From Metallyticus violacea (lineage: Eukaryota; Arthropoda; Insecta; Mantodea; Metallyticidae): a stretch of DNA of 64,000 nucleotides. The stretch lies in assembly GCA_030762175.1 (NCBI GenBank), contig CM060835.1, forward strand, positions 82,742,501 through 82,806,500, in the 5' to 3' direction. A model generated the notes under the pieces. The model did no database searches. It had not been told where the DNA came from and saw only the letters and a program-made list of their open reading frames with translations. The position numbers were made by a program, and so were the translations under genes. Of the stretch, positions 21,830 to 33,479 are shown piece after piece; the stretch's first letter is position 1, and each line of letters starts with the position of its first letter.

Positions 21830-24210
21830 ATGAAATACATAAATGGCACTAAGACATTCCAATATTAAAAGTTAAGATTTAACAAAACTGAAAGCTAATA
21901 ACACACAATATTTTGAGCTAGGCTCTTTGAATGCACTATAAGAAAAGATGAACTGAAGTGGGCAGTACCTCTCCTGGTGAGGTGTTGGGGGTTCTAACAT
22001 GGCTGGCAGGGCCAGCACCTATAACATAACATAGCATAGCAAAGTTGCAACATGGCAAACTGGGGAAGTTAAGAGAGATTGAGGCCTGGCAGAGTCCAGG
22101 CTTTATGTAAAATAATGCTGCCATCTCTAGATCTCTCAGTGAAATAGTGGTAGAAGATGAAGGGACGGCATCTGTTACACAAGCTATATTCGAACCTCAC
22201 CATCATTATTTTGCCAGCTGACAAGGGCTCTTTAGTTGTAATGGACTGGGCAATTTACATCCAAGTATTATTTGAGCTTATCAAAAGGTGTAACTCACAA
22301 CTTTAGTACAGAAATAGCACATTTTGTTTCCACTAGAGCTTCATCTGAAGGTTTCATTAAAGTCAACATTTCATTATTAACTGCAGTCTTTCCACATACA
22401 CCTTCCCAATATCTTCCCCCCAAAATACATATAGTAAGCTGGCCAGGAGAATCTATAATAGCACGTTGTGGCAACTCCATTGAGAGAATTTTAGTCCTTA
22501 TAACCTATACCTATACTATAACTACCTTATAACCTATAGCCCTTATAACCTATAGCTAAACTTATAGCTCATCTAGACCCTTTTATATCAAAGATTCTAT
22601 TCATTTTTTAGATATTTAAAGTCTGTGAATTTCATAATTATGATGATGTTTTACTAGACACTGTAGATGTGTCTTCGCTGTATACCAATATTCCCCGTGA
22701 TAAGGGTCTAGAGGCTCTAGCTTATTTTCTAGATAAAACCAATTCTGCTCAGATCCCATCTAACGACTTTATCTGCCAATTAGCATATTTTGTCCTACAC
22801 ATAATGTGTTTTTGTTTAAAGGTATTTCCTTCAAATCAAAGGGACAGCATAGGAACTAGAATGATTCTGTCCTATGCCAATTTATGAGTGGCCAAATTGG
22901 AAAAAGGATTTCTACATTCAGGACCTTTAGTCCCCTTGGTGTGTGATAATATTTTTATCATTTGCTCTTGATGGTATTGCTGCATTTGATGCTTTCTTTA
23001 ATAGGTTGAATACAAATTATCCAGTTAAGTTCACATCTACTGTTTCCCAAACTCGAGCTATTTTCTTAGATATAGAAATTCAGTTAGTCAACAAGCAATT
23101 TTTGACATCAGTCCATGTTAAACCTACCAATTTACAGCAGTATCTACATTTTGGTAGTTGCCATCCATCACATATTAAAAACAGCATTCTTTTTCTTTGT
23201 CACTTCATGGACACTGAATTTGTAACAATAACCAAGTAATAGATATATTACCCAATTAACTGGTAAATTCTTTGAGCGGGATTATTCCCCTTTCTTGGTG
23301 CAGTCTAAAATTCAGGTTTCTCACCATAAGTGCATTCCTAGGATTTCGAAAACAATGGACAATAACCATTTGAATTTGATAGTGATATATTTTCTGGGTA
23401 TAGAAAGAGTTAAAGCTATCTTAAAGGACAGTTTCAATATTCTCATTCAAAATCAGTTAACTGCCTCATTTTTTCAGGTATTACCATGGCTTTGTTACTG
23501 GTCAGCTCGAAATTTCAGTAGTATCTTTCATAGGAATTTTGATTATTCCCTGAACTCTTTTTCTATACCTGGTTCTTATCCATGCAATTGCCCTAAATGT
23601 AAGACCTGTGCGTTGATATCTCTATCCTTATCGTTTGTTAGTCCCAATCTGAAATTAGAGTTTAAAATTTACTCATTTTCCAACAGTGCCTTGAATTTAC
23701 TCAAATGCGAGTTTTGTTTAGTTTTCTTAAATCAACCATGGTTTCCATCAGAATGAACAATTACTGACATTCAGTCAAAACGTGTTCCCCATTGCCAGTA
23801 GCACGGCATGCTAATCTCCACCAAGCTACCTTCAATGATTGCTTTTCTCTTGTTCTCATAGATGCCGCCCCTCCACTTCTACCACTATTTCACTGAAAGA
23901 TCAAGAGATGGCAGCAATGTTTTACATAAAGCCTGGACCCTACCAGGCCTCAATCTCTCTCTCTCTCTAATTACCCCAGATTTGCCAAACAACTTCACTA
24001 TGTTATACTGGTGGTCCTGCCAGCCATGTTAGAATCCTCAGTGTCTCACCAGTACTGCCCACCTCAGTTCGTCTTTTCTTACAGCGCATGCAAGAGCCCA
24101 GCTCGAAATATCTTGTGTTTTTAGCTTTCAGTTTTGTCATAGTTTCAAGTGTTAACTTTTTATATTGGAATATCTCAGTGCCATTTATGTAATATGTACT
24201 GTTCACACTA
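21830..24210 (+). mobile_element. Neptune/Poseidon-like Penelope element with about 240-bp inverted ends
   Basis: The left end (about 21895-22140) and right end (about 23870-24115) are inverted copies: both contain, in opposite orientation, agaaaaga[t/c]gaactga.gtgggcagta, ctaacatggctggcagg, gaggcctgg and taaagcctgga-type segments, ending near agagatggcagca. Inside are RT fragments of a PLE distinct from the hammerhead-PLE families. A further partial copy of the end lies at 25480-25648. Confidence 0.75.
22640..23756 (+). pseudogene. PLE reverse transcriptase fragment with Cys motif, broken
   Basis: The first piece begins DVSSLYTNIPRDKGLEAL (about 22660-22715), the canonical PLE/telomerase-like D.SLYTNIP RT motif. 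After frame breaks, IFLDIEIQLVNK and KPTNLQQYLHFGSCHPSHIK (about 23110-23180) match the FLD..I and RKPTD...L.Y.S.HP.H.K region of PLEs. Further on, a segment ends in GSYPCNCPKCKTC (about 23570-23612), the C-x-C-x2-C-x2-C motif preceding the GIY-YIG domain in Neptune-like elements. No intact GIY-YIG follows. The YADD/YVDD box is lost in the frame break near 22870-22950. Not functional. Confidence 0.8.
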
Positions 24211-24228
24211 ACTCCATTTACTTATATA

Positions 24229-24269
24229 ACACTGGACATGTTTCGGAAGCTAATTGCTTCTATGATCAG
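24229..24269 (-). ncRNA. hammerhead-like motif next to the Neptune-like PLE
   Basis: On the - strand: CUGAUCA (one change from CUGANGA), helix II GAAGC/GCUUC with loop AAUUA, GAAAC, AU, GUC, then CAGUG. The cleavage triplet GUC and the GAAA box are intact; only one core base (G to C) departs from consensus. Confidence 0.6.
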
Positions 24270-25090
24270 CTGTTGACCAACTACTCGAACTGATGACTGG
24301 ATCCCAAGATGCATATGTGGTGGTCTCTGATTCTTGAGATACCTCAAATTATATTACCATTTAATTAAAAAACTGCTAATGTTTTTTCAGCTTCTCTCAG
24401 TATTTGCACTGCATGCACATTTTATAACATAGTAATTCATAGTATTTTGATAATTTAATTCTTTCCAGCAGCCTTTGAAGCTATTATACAATTTAAAAAG
24501 GTTTAACTTAAGTATGTCATTCCACATAAAATGTTGATATGTAGTTGTTACATGTATATGGAGTTGACACATGAAGTTCAGAACTGATTGAAAATAAAAT
24601 TTACTAGCATTAAAATTCTATTTTGGTGATGCACAAAATAGTGAGTACATTTTGTAAACAAAAGATGTAAAGATAAAAAATTTAACGGAAGAAAGAGTGT
24701 AAGGAACTCATGCTTGATTTCTGGAAGTGTTTAAAATAGGGACCATTTTTTAAATACACTTTGCATGAATGATACTTATGTTCTTCAACAGCTGCCAAAA
24801 GTACAGAGAAACCTGATTACATGTCTACAAAGCACAGTTTTACACAACCATTCAGAATCAGAATTGAGAATAATCTGACAGAATGGGAAAAAATTCCCTA
24901 CTGTCCCTAAGAGTCAACTTTTCTTCTTTACAGGTGGCTCAAAAGTAAAACCTCCTCAGGAGCTGGAGTGTATGGATTATTATTTTATTAGCCTTCCAAA
25001 CATGTCTAGTGTTATGTAAGTAAATGGAATTATAAACAATGTAATACAGTTTTTTTCATACTATACTAACTCCATTCACTTACATAAAAA

Positions 25091-25130
25091 TCTGGACATA
25101 TGTTTCAGGAGTGATCCCTCCCATCTTCAG
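25091..25130 (-). ncRNA. hammerhead ribozyme motif, intact core
   Basis: On the - strand: CUGAAGA, helix II GGGAG or GGAGGGAUCACUCC arm pairing, GAAAC, AUAU, GUC, CAG. The core, the GAAA box and the GUC cleavage triplet are all consensus; helix III is a short stem closed by AUAU. Helix I pairing is weak. Confidence 0.75.
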
Positions 25131-25297
25131 CCTATAGATAAACTATTGTTATACGTGGCGGTTGGGTCTCTTGATGTTCTTGTGGCGGCATCTGTTGGTT
25201 CTATTAGGAATTTGCTGAATTCATCAGAACCAACAGATGCCACCACAAGAACATCAAGAGAACCAACTGCCACGTATAACAACAGTTTATCTACAGG

Positions 25298-25336
25298 CTG
25301 AAGATGGGAGGGATCACTCCCGAAACATATGTCCAG
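25298..25336 (+). ncRNA. hammerhead ribozyme motif, intact core
   Basis: CTGAAGA 25298-25304, helix II GGGAG/CTCCC, GAAA 25322-25325, C-ATAT-G, GTC 25331-25333, then CAG. It is the mirror of the motif at 25091-25130. Both point inward from opposite strands of the fold-back. Confidence 0.75.
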
Positions 25337-26440
25337 ATTTTTATGTAAGTGAATGGAGTTAGTGTGAAAAAAACTGTATTACATTGTTTTTATATATATA
25401 TATATATCACTCCATTGTCACCAGCTTCGTAAGTACATTTAATTGAGTTTAAATGGAGTTAGTGTGAACAGTACATAATATGTAAACGCACTGAGAAGTT
25501 CCAATATAAAAAGTTAACACTTGAAAATATGACAAAACTGAAAACTAAAAAAACACAATATTTCAAGCTAGGTTCTTGTAATCGCTGTAAGAGAAGACGA
25601 ACTGAGGTGGGCAGTGCCTCTCTTAGTGAGACATTGAGGGTTTTAACATGTATGGATTATCTCCCAAAACAGATGACTTCATAAGTCTGAGAACTTTGTT
25701 ACAGTTTTCCAGGCAGAAGTAATTATAATTGTTACCTGCCTTCTGTGAGGAGAGAAAGTTGTTAATCTGACAGTAAAGATATACTTCATGCACTCAAATC
25801 TCATCAAATAAATTTTGACTTTTTTGGGAATGTCCCTAAGCTATCATTAGTCTTTCCACAAAGAATCAATTAGAGCTTTGTATAGTGTCTGGACATCAAG
25901 ACATAGACGATAATAAAGCAGCAGTTAAACTGGCTAAGGTAGTAACTGAAATTGACTTCATAGGACCAGAATCTTTCTGCATCATTATCAAGAAAACTGT
26001 TAGAACCACAGTATATCAAAATGACTAAGAAAGAACATCACAGATGGAAGAATTTTCCTAGTCAAGAACTGGATTTTTTTTTCCCTTCCCCGCCTTGCTT
26101 AAAGACCTAATGAATAGGGATAAGAAGCAAACCAGGAAAGCTATATTGAAAATGTTACTGGACATTGGCCACTCCAGAAATACCTATAGACATTAGGACT
26201 GTAGTGGAAATCCCAGATGCCATCTATCTGAGCAGTCTGATGAGAATACTAAACATCTTACTAGAGTGTGAAGCACTCTGAAAAGACAAATAACATTTCT
26301 AATTGGATTCAGTCCTTTAGGAGATATAATTTATAAGCTTATAGGAAAGATTCTAGAGCTTGCTGAAGCTCTAAATCTGAAACTACAAAATTGGGATTGA
26401 AATAGTGTATGAAGGGCCCCCTGCAGCTGAAGTGCCAATG

Positions 26441-28199
26441 TTTATCTATATGTTTAAACATTACAGCTGTCTATATCTAAATGTAGATGCCATATAAAAT
26501 GCTTTCCAAGAAACTGGATCAAAACCATGAGTTAAACAGGACCATATATTAAAGCATTTTTTCATATTGCATATCAAATCATGTTTTATTATTGTTCATA
26601 AGCTTGATGACAGAATTTTCAAAGGTTCTGCAAATTGTTTCTGATTCGATATCTTATTCTTGTTGTATTTTCCAATAATCTCAAGCTTTTCTGATATTCA
26701 GAATGCTTCCTTCACAATTTATGCAGTAGACCTAGAGCAATTCACAATCGCTCTGTGAATTGCTGTTGGTCTGTTGCACATTGCTACCACTATATGCATA
26801 TAGAATTGAAAGGAATAGTAAATTTTCCATTCTTAGCTGATTTTAAATAAGTTTGCATATTTAACCCATGGTCAGGTTAGAGGTGAAATTTGATATTTAA
26901 TTGCCAGCAACCCTTTTGAGAGTTAAGTTCATGACTTTCTATGCAACCCTGAAAAGACTTTCATAATGAATGGAATGAATGGGAATAACCTTGCAATTAC
27001 CGTCAATATTGGTTCAACTTACAAATTTTATGAATATTTCAACATTTTTAGTGCTGAAAAACTTGTTTAAAGTGGAATTTAAAGAGGATACTGAGGTTAA
27101 TCAACACATAAATACATAGGTAATATCAAGGGATCATGTAATAAGCGCATGTTATGCAGTATGTTGTAATGAGCGAGAATGTAATATCGGGATTTTATTG
27201 TATGTGCATACTGAGTCTTTTTAGAGGAGTAAATATGTACATTATATAAGGATAAATGTGAAAGCTCTGCACACTACTGTTTTCAATCAAAAATTGTGTA
27301 ATTAATAAATCAGTACAGGTCTCCAAACTGCTCTTCATTTTGCTCTACCACAATGATCCAAAGCTTTGGTAAATCATATATTCCTATGAGAATGTCTTGT
27401 ATGTTGATACATGTAATTATTTGGGTCACCTTATTAGACATTTTCACAACGTTTAATGAGAAGTGGTTCTTTTAATTTTGGTAACAACTCATAGCTAATG
27501 GACTTATGGTGATACAAGTGTAAACTCTAATTAATTTCATTTAGAAAATTTTCTTACAAAGCTTCTTTTCTGATGCATGATTTGCTGTTACTACTCTAAA
27601 GCTAACCTTAACCATTTTCTTCTTCCTCGACAGCTTGGTATCTGAATTTTAAGGACAACATTTTAAGTTGAGACGTATTCTGCAACAAAATCAGAATGAG
27701 TGAATCCTCCTGCTGGCTGTACATTCACAGTGAACATGACATTTGAAATGGCCCTCACATGTTTCACAATTTGTAATGAAGTCAGTTTATGTTCTATGAC
27801 AAACATATTGCTCAAAACTGCTGATGTCATGGTCAAGAGCCCCAGTTGTTAGAGCATTTTTCCCACAGTCTCTTGCAGAGACATCTGTAGCCTAGAAATA
27901 TTTAAGATACAAATTTTATTCTAGTGTGCATAGAACAAGTTGTGGATCATATTATATAAAAAACTGAGTTTTGGATATTTTTCATAATCTTACTATAAGG
28001 GGTAAAAAAAGAAAAACCAAAGGAATTGAGAAAGAAGAAGAATAACACTTACCAAATTACACTATAGGGTTTTGTTATTCATGATTGTCCTCCTAGAGAT
28101 TATTTCTAACTATTAATTAATTCGATTTTTTTTTAATTTTCCTGCATTAAGGTTATTTAAACTGTAATTACTATTATAATGCATTCTTTTCCATTACAG
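26441..28199. other. intron sequence, nothing recognised
   Basis: AT-rich, mostly closed in all frames, upstream of the exon at 28200. I see no repeat head, terminal repeat or transposase motif. Confidence 0.4.
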
Positions 28200-28411
28200 A
28201 ATGGAGCCATGTTGTATGTGTACAAACAAGGGTCTTTAAAGGTGGAACATGATGCTCCCAGAGTACCTCCCTTTGTAGCCAAGATGTTAGAGGAGCCAAA
28301 GGGTTTGATGGAGTATGTACACCAGAAACGTACATGGGCACATGCAATGTTTTTCCTGCAACAGGAGTTGCATCTATTTGCTGCTCTGCTGCAAGCCTAC
28401 AAGATAAAACT
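28200..28411 (+). CDS. IKK-like kinase exon: end of ubiquitin-like domain and start of scaffold domain
   Basis: The acceptor is ccattacag and the donor gtaagt. It starts in phase 0, matching the exon ending at 13594, and ends with two bases of a codon. The peptide reads NGAMLYVYKQGSLKVE, then PRVPPFVAKMLEEPKG and QKRTWAHAMFFLQQELHLFA ending with AYKIKL. In IKK beta the corresponding residues are LVFLFDNSKI, PRP.PE.V..ILQEPKR and RKVWGQVWHSIQTLKED. Joining directly to the previous exon would leave the loop of the ubiquitin-like domain about eight residues short, so either the loop is short or a small exon in the 14.6-kb intron was missed. Confidence 0.92.
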
Positions 28412-29156
28412 GTAAGTCCTAAAAGTCTGCCATTCTGGTTTGTGGGTTTGCCTGAAACGCACTTGATGCTTTCTTTAAACCCCAGCATTTCATAGTCAAT
28501 ATGTCAAATTCACATGTATTTCCAAAGCTCTATTGAGAATTGTTATTTTTATTCACACATCTACCTGTATGTGCCCATTCATGACTCTACACATTTTGTA
28601 ACACCAGTAATTATATTGATGAAGAATTAGAAAGCGTACCTTTGAAATGCTTCATACCTACTATTTTTTAATACAATATTGAAAATGAAAGGGGCTTTAA
28701 AATATTATTTAATTATTTTATTTGTTTCTTCAATATTTTTGTATGAATTACACATTTTTTCATTTGTATATTTTCTTTTAACACCTATCTCCTTTTAATA
28801 AGTGCTTTAATATGTGCTTTATTTTGTGTTTACATTTTGTAAGATATGAACTCTTATATTTTAATTAAGAGTAATACCTTGTGTAAAAGCTTTTATTATG
28901 CTGGAGACTGCTGTGTTTTGTTCATGAAAATACGAAATCATGCACTATTACTTTTCTTCAGTTATAAACAGGCAATATGACTGCTCATTAAAAAAGAAAA
29001 ATGTTCATAATACAGTGAGAGCTGTTCAAAAGTGCTAATATGTAGTTCAGCCAGTTAGCAATGTAGACTCAGTATCTATGCTGATATTTTCTTGCTTAGA
29101 CTCGTGGCTTTCAAGCATTTCACCATTTTAAAACTTAGGTACAACACATCAAATAA

Positions 29157-29448
29157 GTCGGTCCTGGTGGTGTAGTGGTTACCATACTTGCCTCCTATAC
29201 CCAAAACGCGGGTTCGAATCCGGCCAGGACCGATGGATTTTTTCGGGCGTAAAAATCCTAAGTATGGCTTCCTTCGGAAGGGAAGTAAAGCCGTGGGTCC
29301 CGTGTCGTACATTTGCGGCACGAAAAAGAACCTCAAGCCTGAAAGAGAGGCCTCTGAGCAAAATTTGTCGGCCGTTTCACGCCCTGAGTTGAATGGGACG
29401 CTGATGACCTGAGCTGTTAAAGAGCGTCCTTAAATAAATCAACCAAAC
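29157..29448 (+). mobile_element. SINE-A copy with 12-bp target duplication
   Basis: It is flanked by cacatcaaataa at 29145-29156 and 29449-29460. The head folds as a tRNA: ggtcctg at its 5' side pairs with caggacc at its 3' side (7-bp acceptor stem), with box A ggtgtagtggttacc and box B cgggttcgaatccgg. The non-tRNA body (tttttcgggcgtaaaaatcc, ttccttcggaagggaagtaa, cgtttcacgccctgagttga, gacgctgatgacctgagctg) ends in a taaataaatcaacc tail. This is the most complete copy in the window. Confidence 0.93.
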
Positions 29449-30649
29449 CACATCAAATAACAGAATTTGGTAGTTATCCTTCTTATAGTAGGTACTGAGA
29501 ATGTCGCCCATTTTGCCTGACAATTCACATTGTATTAGCATATTATCACCAACACACATCAGCTTCCTATCACTAATGGACCTTTCTTTTTAATGTTTAT
29601 TTTAAGTTCCTCCAGTATGTGAGAGTTAGTTAAATATATTTTATTTTTCAATGTTCCTAAAGATAAAAATCTAAACCATAAGATCATGAGAATGAAGAGA
29701 CCTTTAATGGAAGCTCTTATTTTATCAAGTTTTTCTTCTGTGGGCATATGACATCATTGATTTTTTTCCGGTCAGTCAGAGTACCTTTTTCATTAAACTC
29801 CTGACTATCTTTAATATTTTGCATGTTGGAAACAGCCTGCCAGGTAAGCTATACCTATATGCCTGTCTCATTCTGCCATATAATTTTCTGTACCTGATAT
29901 ATGTCTTGAAGATGAATATATGACGATGCAGTGAATATCTCACTATTACATAACACTGCTGGGCTATTTAATAAAAGCTCAATGTGAACTGCGCAACACA
30001 ACTGCCTGACTATCAAAATCCCACTCCATTTGACTGGAAGAAAGAATAGTATGTTGTCTGGGCGATTTCAATTATTGGAGAGAGGTGATATGTCTGCTGG
30101 CCAGTCGATCTAAGTTATAAGATTTTTAAACTGCTCTCACCATATAAACAATTTTTATCTGTAGATTAATGCTTGAAATGGATTACTAGGACCCAGAAGT
30201 TCATGCCCTAAAAATCTACCAAATATGCAACCTTAAAAACCTCAAAATATACTAATAAATGTGCACTATTAAACTGAAAGAATAAATGTCCCTTGGCAAC
30301 AAAAAGTATGATTTAGTAATAAAAATTAATAAAGTTACATTATTCTGTTACGGATGAAGCAGAAGTGGTCCCTTTGCCAAAATTCTCTGATAAATTGCAC
30401 TCCAAAGGTATCCCTTTGCACAAATTTTGCAAGTGAAAAACTTCATTTGTTGTCCCGCAAAACATTTTCGTAATGTGAGAAAATGTTACAGGAAATTATA
30501 AGGGTATATTTCATATAATGTTAACTGCTCCACACAGAGAGATGAGTCTCTTGTTGTGGCAGATGGTTTTTCATCAAGGATGTCTGAAATATTGCAGATC
30601 TGTTTGTTTATAACCAGTTATTTACAAAATAAATTGTGCATAATCTGAA

Positions 30650-31085
30650 AAATTCTACATTAAAAAACAAAGAGAAACATAGGCACATACTTAAAAGAAC
30701 ATTTCAGGAACATAAAGTACAAGCAAAAAGAGAAATCAGCAGTAGCATATCATTTTTGGACAGAAAATACGACATAGTGAATAAAGCAAATTATTAAAAT
30801 CAGTATAAGGACCTACAGATTTAGCAACTTGGGAGAAAAACATACATCTACAAATACAAAGACAATCTAATGAATTTTGATGCTGGGGATGAAAACATAA
30901 ACTACAAGTTTATCACACCACCAGATTCCCACAGCTTAACAAATTATCTGACATTTGAATTTTAGCCTAGTTGATGATGAGAATGAAGTGTTCTTGAAAT
31001 CGATTCTATAAATTATGACAAGTAAAGAAGCCTTAAGAGTGGGTAGTTCAACTAAATCATACAATAATATCAATTATAGTAATTG
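30650..31085 (+). mobile_element. PLE family A 3' fragment
   Basis: The sequence encodes HILKRTFQEHKVQAKREISS, a later TYIYKYKDNLMNFDAGDENI and a terminus containing gagtgggtagttcaactaaa and acaataatatcaattat. It closely parallels 3720-4125 of the first family A copy. The RT domain is absent and a short deletion removes part of the C terminus. Confidence 0.85.
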
Positions 31086-31099
31086 ATTCATTTATGGAA

Positions 31100-32470
31100 G
31101 TTCCTACAGCTTCCAGTGACATGATGGTTGTTGGTAAGTATGAAAATTGGGCAGATATGAAAACAAGATCGTGGTCTAACTCATTGCCTGATAGTATTTT
31201 GAACTATTTCTATTGATGTAGCATCATTCAAGTACAATGAATTAATAACCTCTTTGACTGATTGTTTATGCTGCATATAACACATGGCTGCATCCAGTCA
31301 TGTTCCCCATCAAGTTAAGACTGGTGCAGGTGGAAGTAGGATACTATGTGCTCTTGATCTGAACAACTGAACTCTCGAAGGAGATTTAACAAAAATTTTC
31401 TTTGTAGAGGCCACAATTTGCAATTTGATCTACCATTGGGAAAGAATTGCATGTTGTCCCTCAGCAATGCAGTGAAGAGCATTTGCTAAACAGTTATATG
31501 AATTAAGTTAGAAAAAATACCTTTCAGTGTTTGCACTGATTTTACATGCATCTGTAACAAATAAAAGTAACTGTTTGTATTTTATATCAGAAGGCCATAA
31601 TATTTTCATGGAGTCCATCATACACTGGGTTGCTCTTAAATTGTCAGTGGCCAGTAATTCACACACATTAAGAAGATAAGGTATGGTTTTTTGTCCTTAT
31701 TTAAGACACCGACAATTTCATTAGCAATAAAATGGCCAGCAAAATCAATGCTTTCATCAATAAATAGCCATACAAACTGATCTGCTAGTTCATTTTGTGA
31801 ATATGAGATTATGTTATTGTAACAATGTCCTACATATGTCTTAAGCAATGTACTTTCTTCAGGCACATGTTGGTTATTTGGCAACAAAAGAGTTTAATTT
31901 GGGATTATTAATTTTCCTAAATAGCAGCTAAAGTCCTTTGCTCAACTCATGAGAAAAGTCACTAACCTTACTCTCTAAACATGCTATATACTATTAATAG
32001 CTTTTGAAGAGGCTGTTTATTATAGAGTTTTCAGGTGAAATTTTCTTTTATGTTTTGCCATGTTTATATGCTGAACAATTTCTCACTCCCTATGTTTTTC
32101 TCATGTGCTTCTCATATCCCATTATCTCTAGACATTAAGTCACCTGAAAACTCATGTAAATTAATCTACCACTTAAATTTGGTGGGGTATTCGGCATTTG
32201 GAGGGCCAGTTTCACTTTTAACATGTTTCAAAACTTAATTTGTCTGCACCAAACCTGTCATATAACTACTAAAGAAGTACTGCAAGCTAGGGGCTTGCTG
32301 TGCACAATGCAGGAAAAGATGATGCAACAGGGAATTCACTTATTACATAAGCATTACTCCTCTCTACATAACCAGTTGCATCATCAATTCATGTGCAACA
32401 TTACTGATAACTGTATGTCAGATGAAAAAGAAAAAACCTTACTTGCTAAAATATGCCAATTATAGGCATT
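31100..32470 (-). pseudogene. hAT-like transposase remnant
   Basis: On the - strand, an open block reads NNQHVPEESTLLKTYVGHCY followed by FVWLFIDESIDFAGHFIANE and IVGVLNKDKKPYL (31890-31680). This matches the W.SIDET.D..GR..AN...G.L segment of a dispersed hAT-like family. Lower down the blocks LLFVTDACK (about 31575), SYNCLANALHCIAEGQHAIL (31500-31440), STKKIFVKSPSRVQLFR and VLTXWGTXLDAAMCYMQHKQ (31325-31265) appear in the family order. Stops in several frames and a weak N-terminal part (32465-32220). No terminal repeats identified. Confidence 0.72.
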
Positions 32471-32479
32471 AATATGTTG

Positions 32480-33479
32480 AAAATATGATGCATTCATCAA
32501 AATCACAAAAATATGCCATTACCTGCATCAAAAAATGACATGCAATAACTGAAAATTCTGTAACTCGTACACATAATGTATAAGCATGCATATATAACCC
32601 CTGTAAAAAATAAGCAAATACATGAACTTCCAGGCCCTACTGATCACATAGAAACCCTTTTTCAGAATTATGTTTCAAATTAATTTACCAGTCAAATGAG
32701 CACCCCCTGTAAAGTACAAGCAAACTGTTAATAGAGTGTGTGATGAAAATAATGAGCTTCAAACCCTTTTGTAAAATTATGCTATGTTCTAATCAAATAA
32801 CTTCCATATTAGCAAGCATTTTTGTTTTAGTGTGAAAAATCTTACAGAACACACAATTATCATAGTAGATGAAAGATTTTCATCAAAAATCCATTAAGGT
32901 GCTGATGCAAGCTATAAACTGAATGCAGATGGTTATTGTCAACAAAAGAGTTCTGTTTAAATTTCATCATGTATGAAATGAGCTTAATGAGAAGATGGTT
33001 ATAGCAAATGAGTATAAAAGGTCTTCAAGTAAGAGTTTTATTTTTATTTCAGCAAATAACATTACAATTAAATTGACATTTCCCACCCCTACTTTTATAA
33101 CTAGTTTCATAACTTCATAATTTATATCAATTAAAAATTTATGAATTTTCAATGCATTGTCATTTAGTTTTGCTTATTTATCTTCGGCTCATCAGCATTT
33201 CCTACTGGAATATCCGGAAGACTTTGGTTCCAATATTCTATTGCATTTTAAAATTATTTCAAGTATATCTCAACAAACTACATAATATACTACTTGAAAT
33301 ATGTACATACATACATTTGAATGAATTTGTTTCTTAGAACCAATTTCATGTAATTTTCATAAACAAGTAAACTTGTTAAAATCAAAGTAAACGATTTACA
33401 TTTCCATGTTCTCAATATATGTAAACTTGCTACTATTAAAACATTAAAATTCCTCACTTATTCACTTTGACTTTATGGA
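32480..33479. other. intron sequence, nothing recognised
   Basis: AT-rich sequence in the 8.4-kb IKK-like intron between the hAT-like remnant and a LINE fragment. Short open frames carry no recognisable motif. Confidence 0.4.

Larger units (their letters stand above)
24981..25648. mobile_element. PLE fold-back inserted in LINE RNase H, 12-bp target duplication
   Basis: The exact duplication tgtatggattat occurs at 24969-24980 and 25649-25660. The core is an inverted dimer: about 25068-25210 on the left and 25235-25385 on the right, each with ctccattcacttacataa... or its complement and a ribozyme on the matching strand. The right 170 bp repeat the end of the Neptune-like element (acaatatttcaagctagg, cgaactgaggtgggcagtgc). 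So two PLE families' ends are joined in one insertion. Confidence 0.88.
24930..26440 (+). mobile_element. 3' fragment of an RNase H-bearing LINE, split by a PLE insertion
   Basis: Before the insertion, SKTSSGAGVYG (about 24940-24975) matches the TDGSK...GAG.YG start of LINE RNase H. It resumes after 25660 as L-S-P-K-T and LLQFSRQKxx. The block near 25870-25950 (KNQLELCIVSGHQDIDDNKA) is the WVPGHxGIxGNExAD RNase H block with W to I and decayed Asn/Glu. A terminal zinc/helix block is worn (near 26150-26290), and the end at about 26415-26440 reads ggccccctgcagctgaagtg. Joined across the insert, the reading is continuous. No RT or endonuclease remains. Confidence 0.7.

Noticed and set aside
22495..22575. 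Repeated cctata/ataacctata motifs as telomere-like sequence.
   Set aside because: The motif is irregular and differs from the insect TTAGG repeat; it is a short degenerate local repeat near the Neptune-like PLE end.
29160..29232. tRNA gene calls from the tRNA-like heads of SINE-A and SINE-B.
   Set aside because: Each head is followed by the same non-tRNA body, has target duplications and occurs many times; they are SINEs, not functional tRNA genes.
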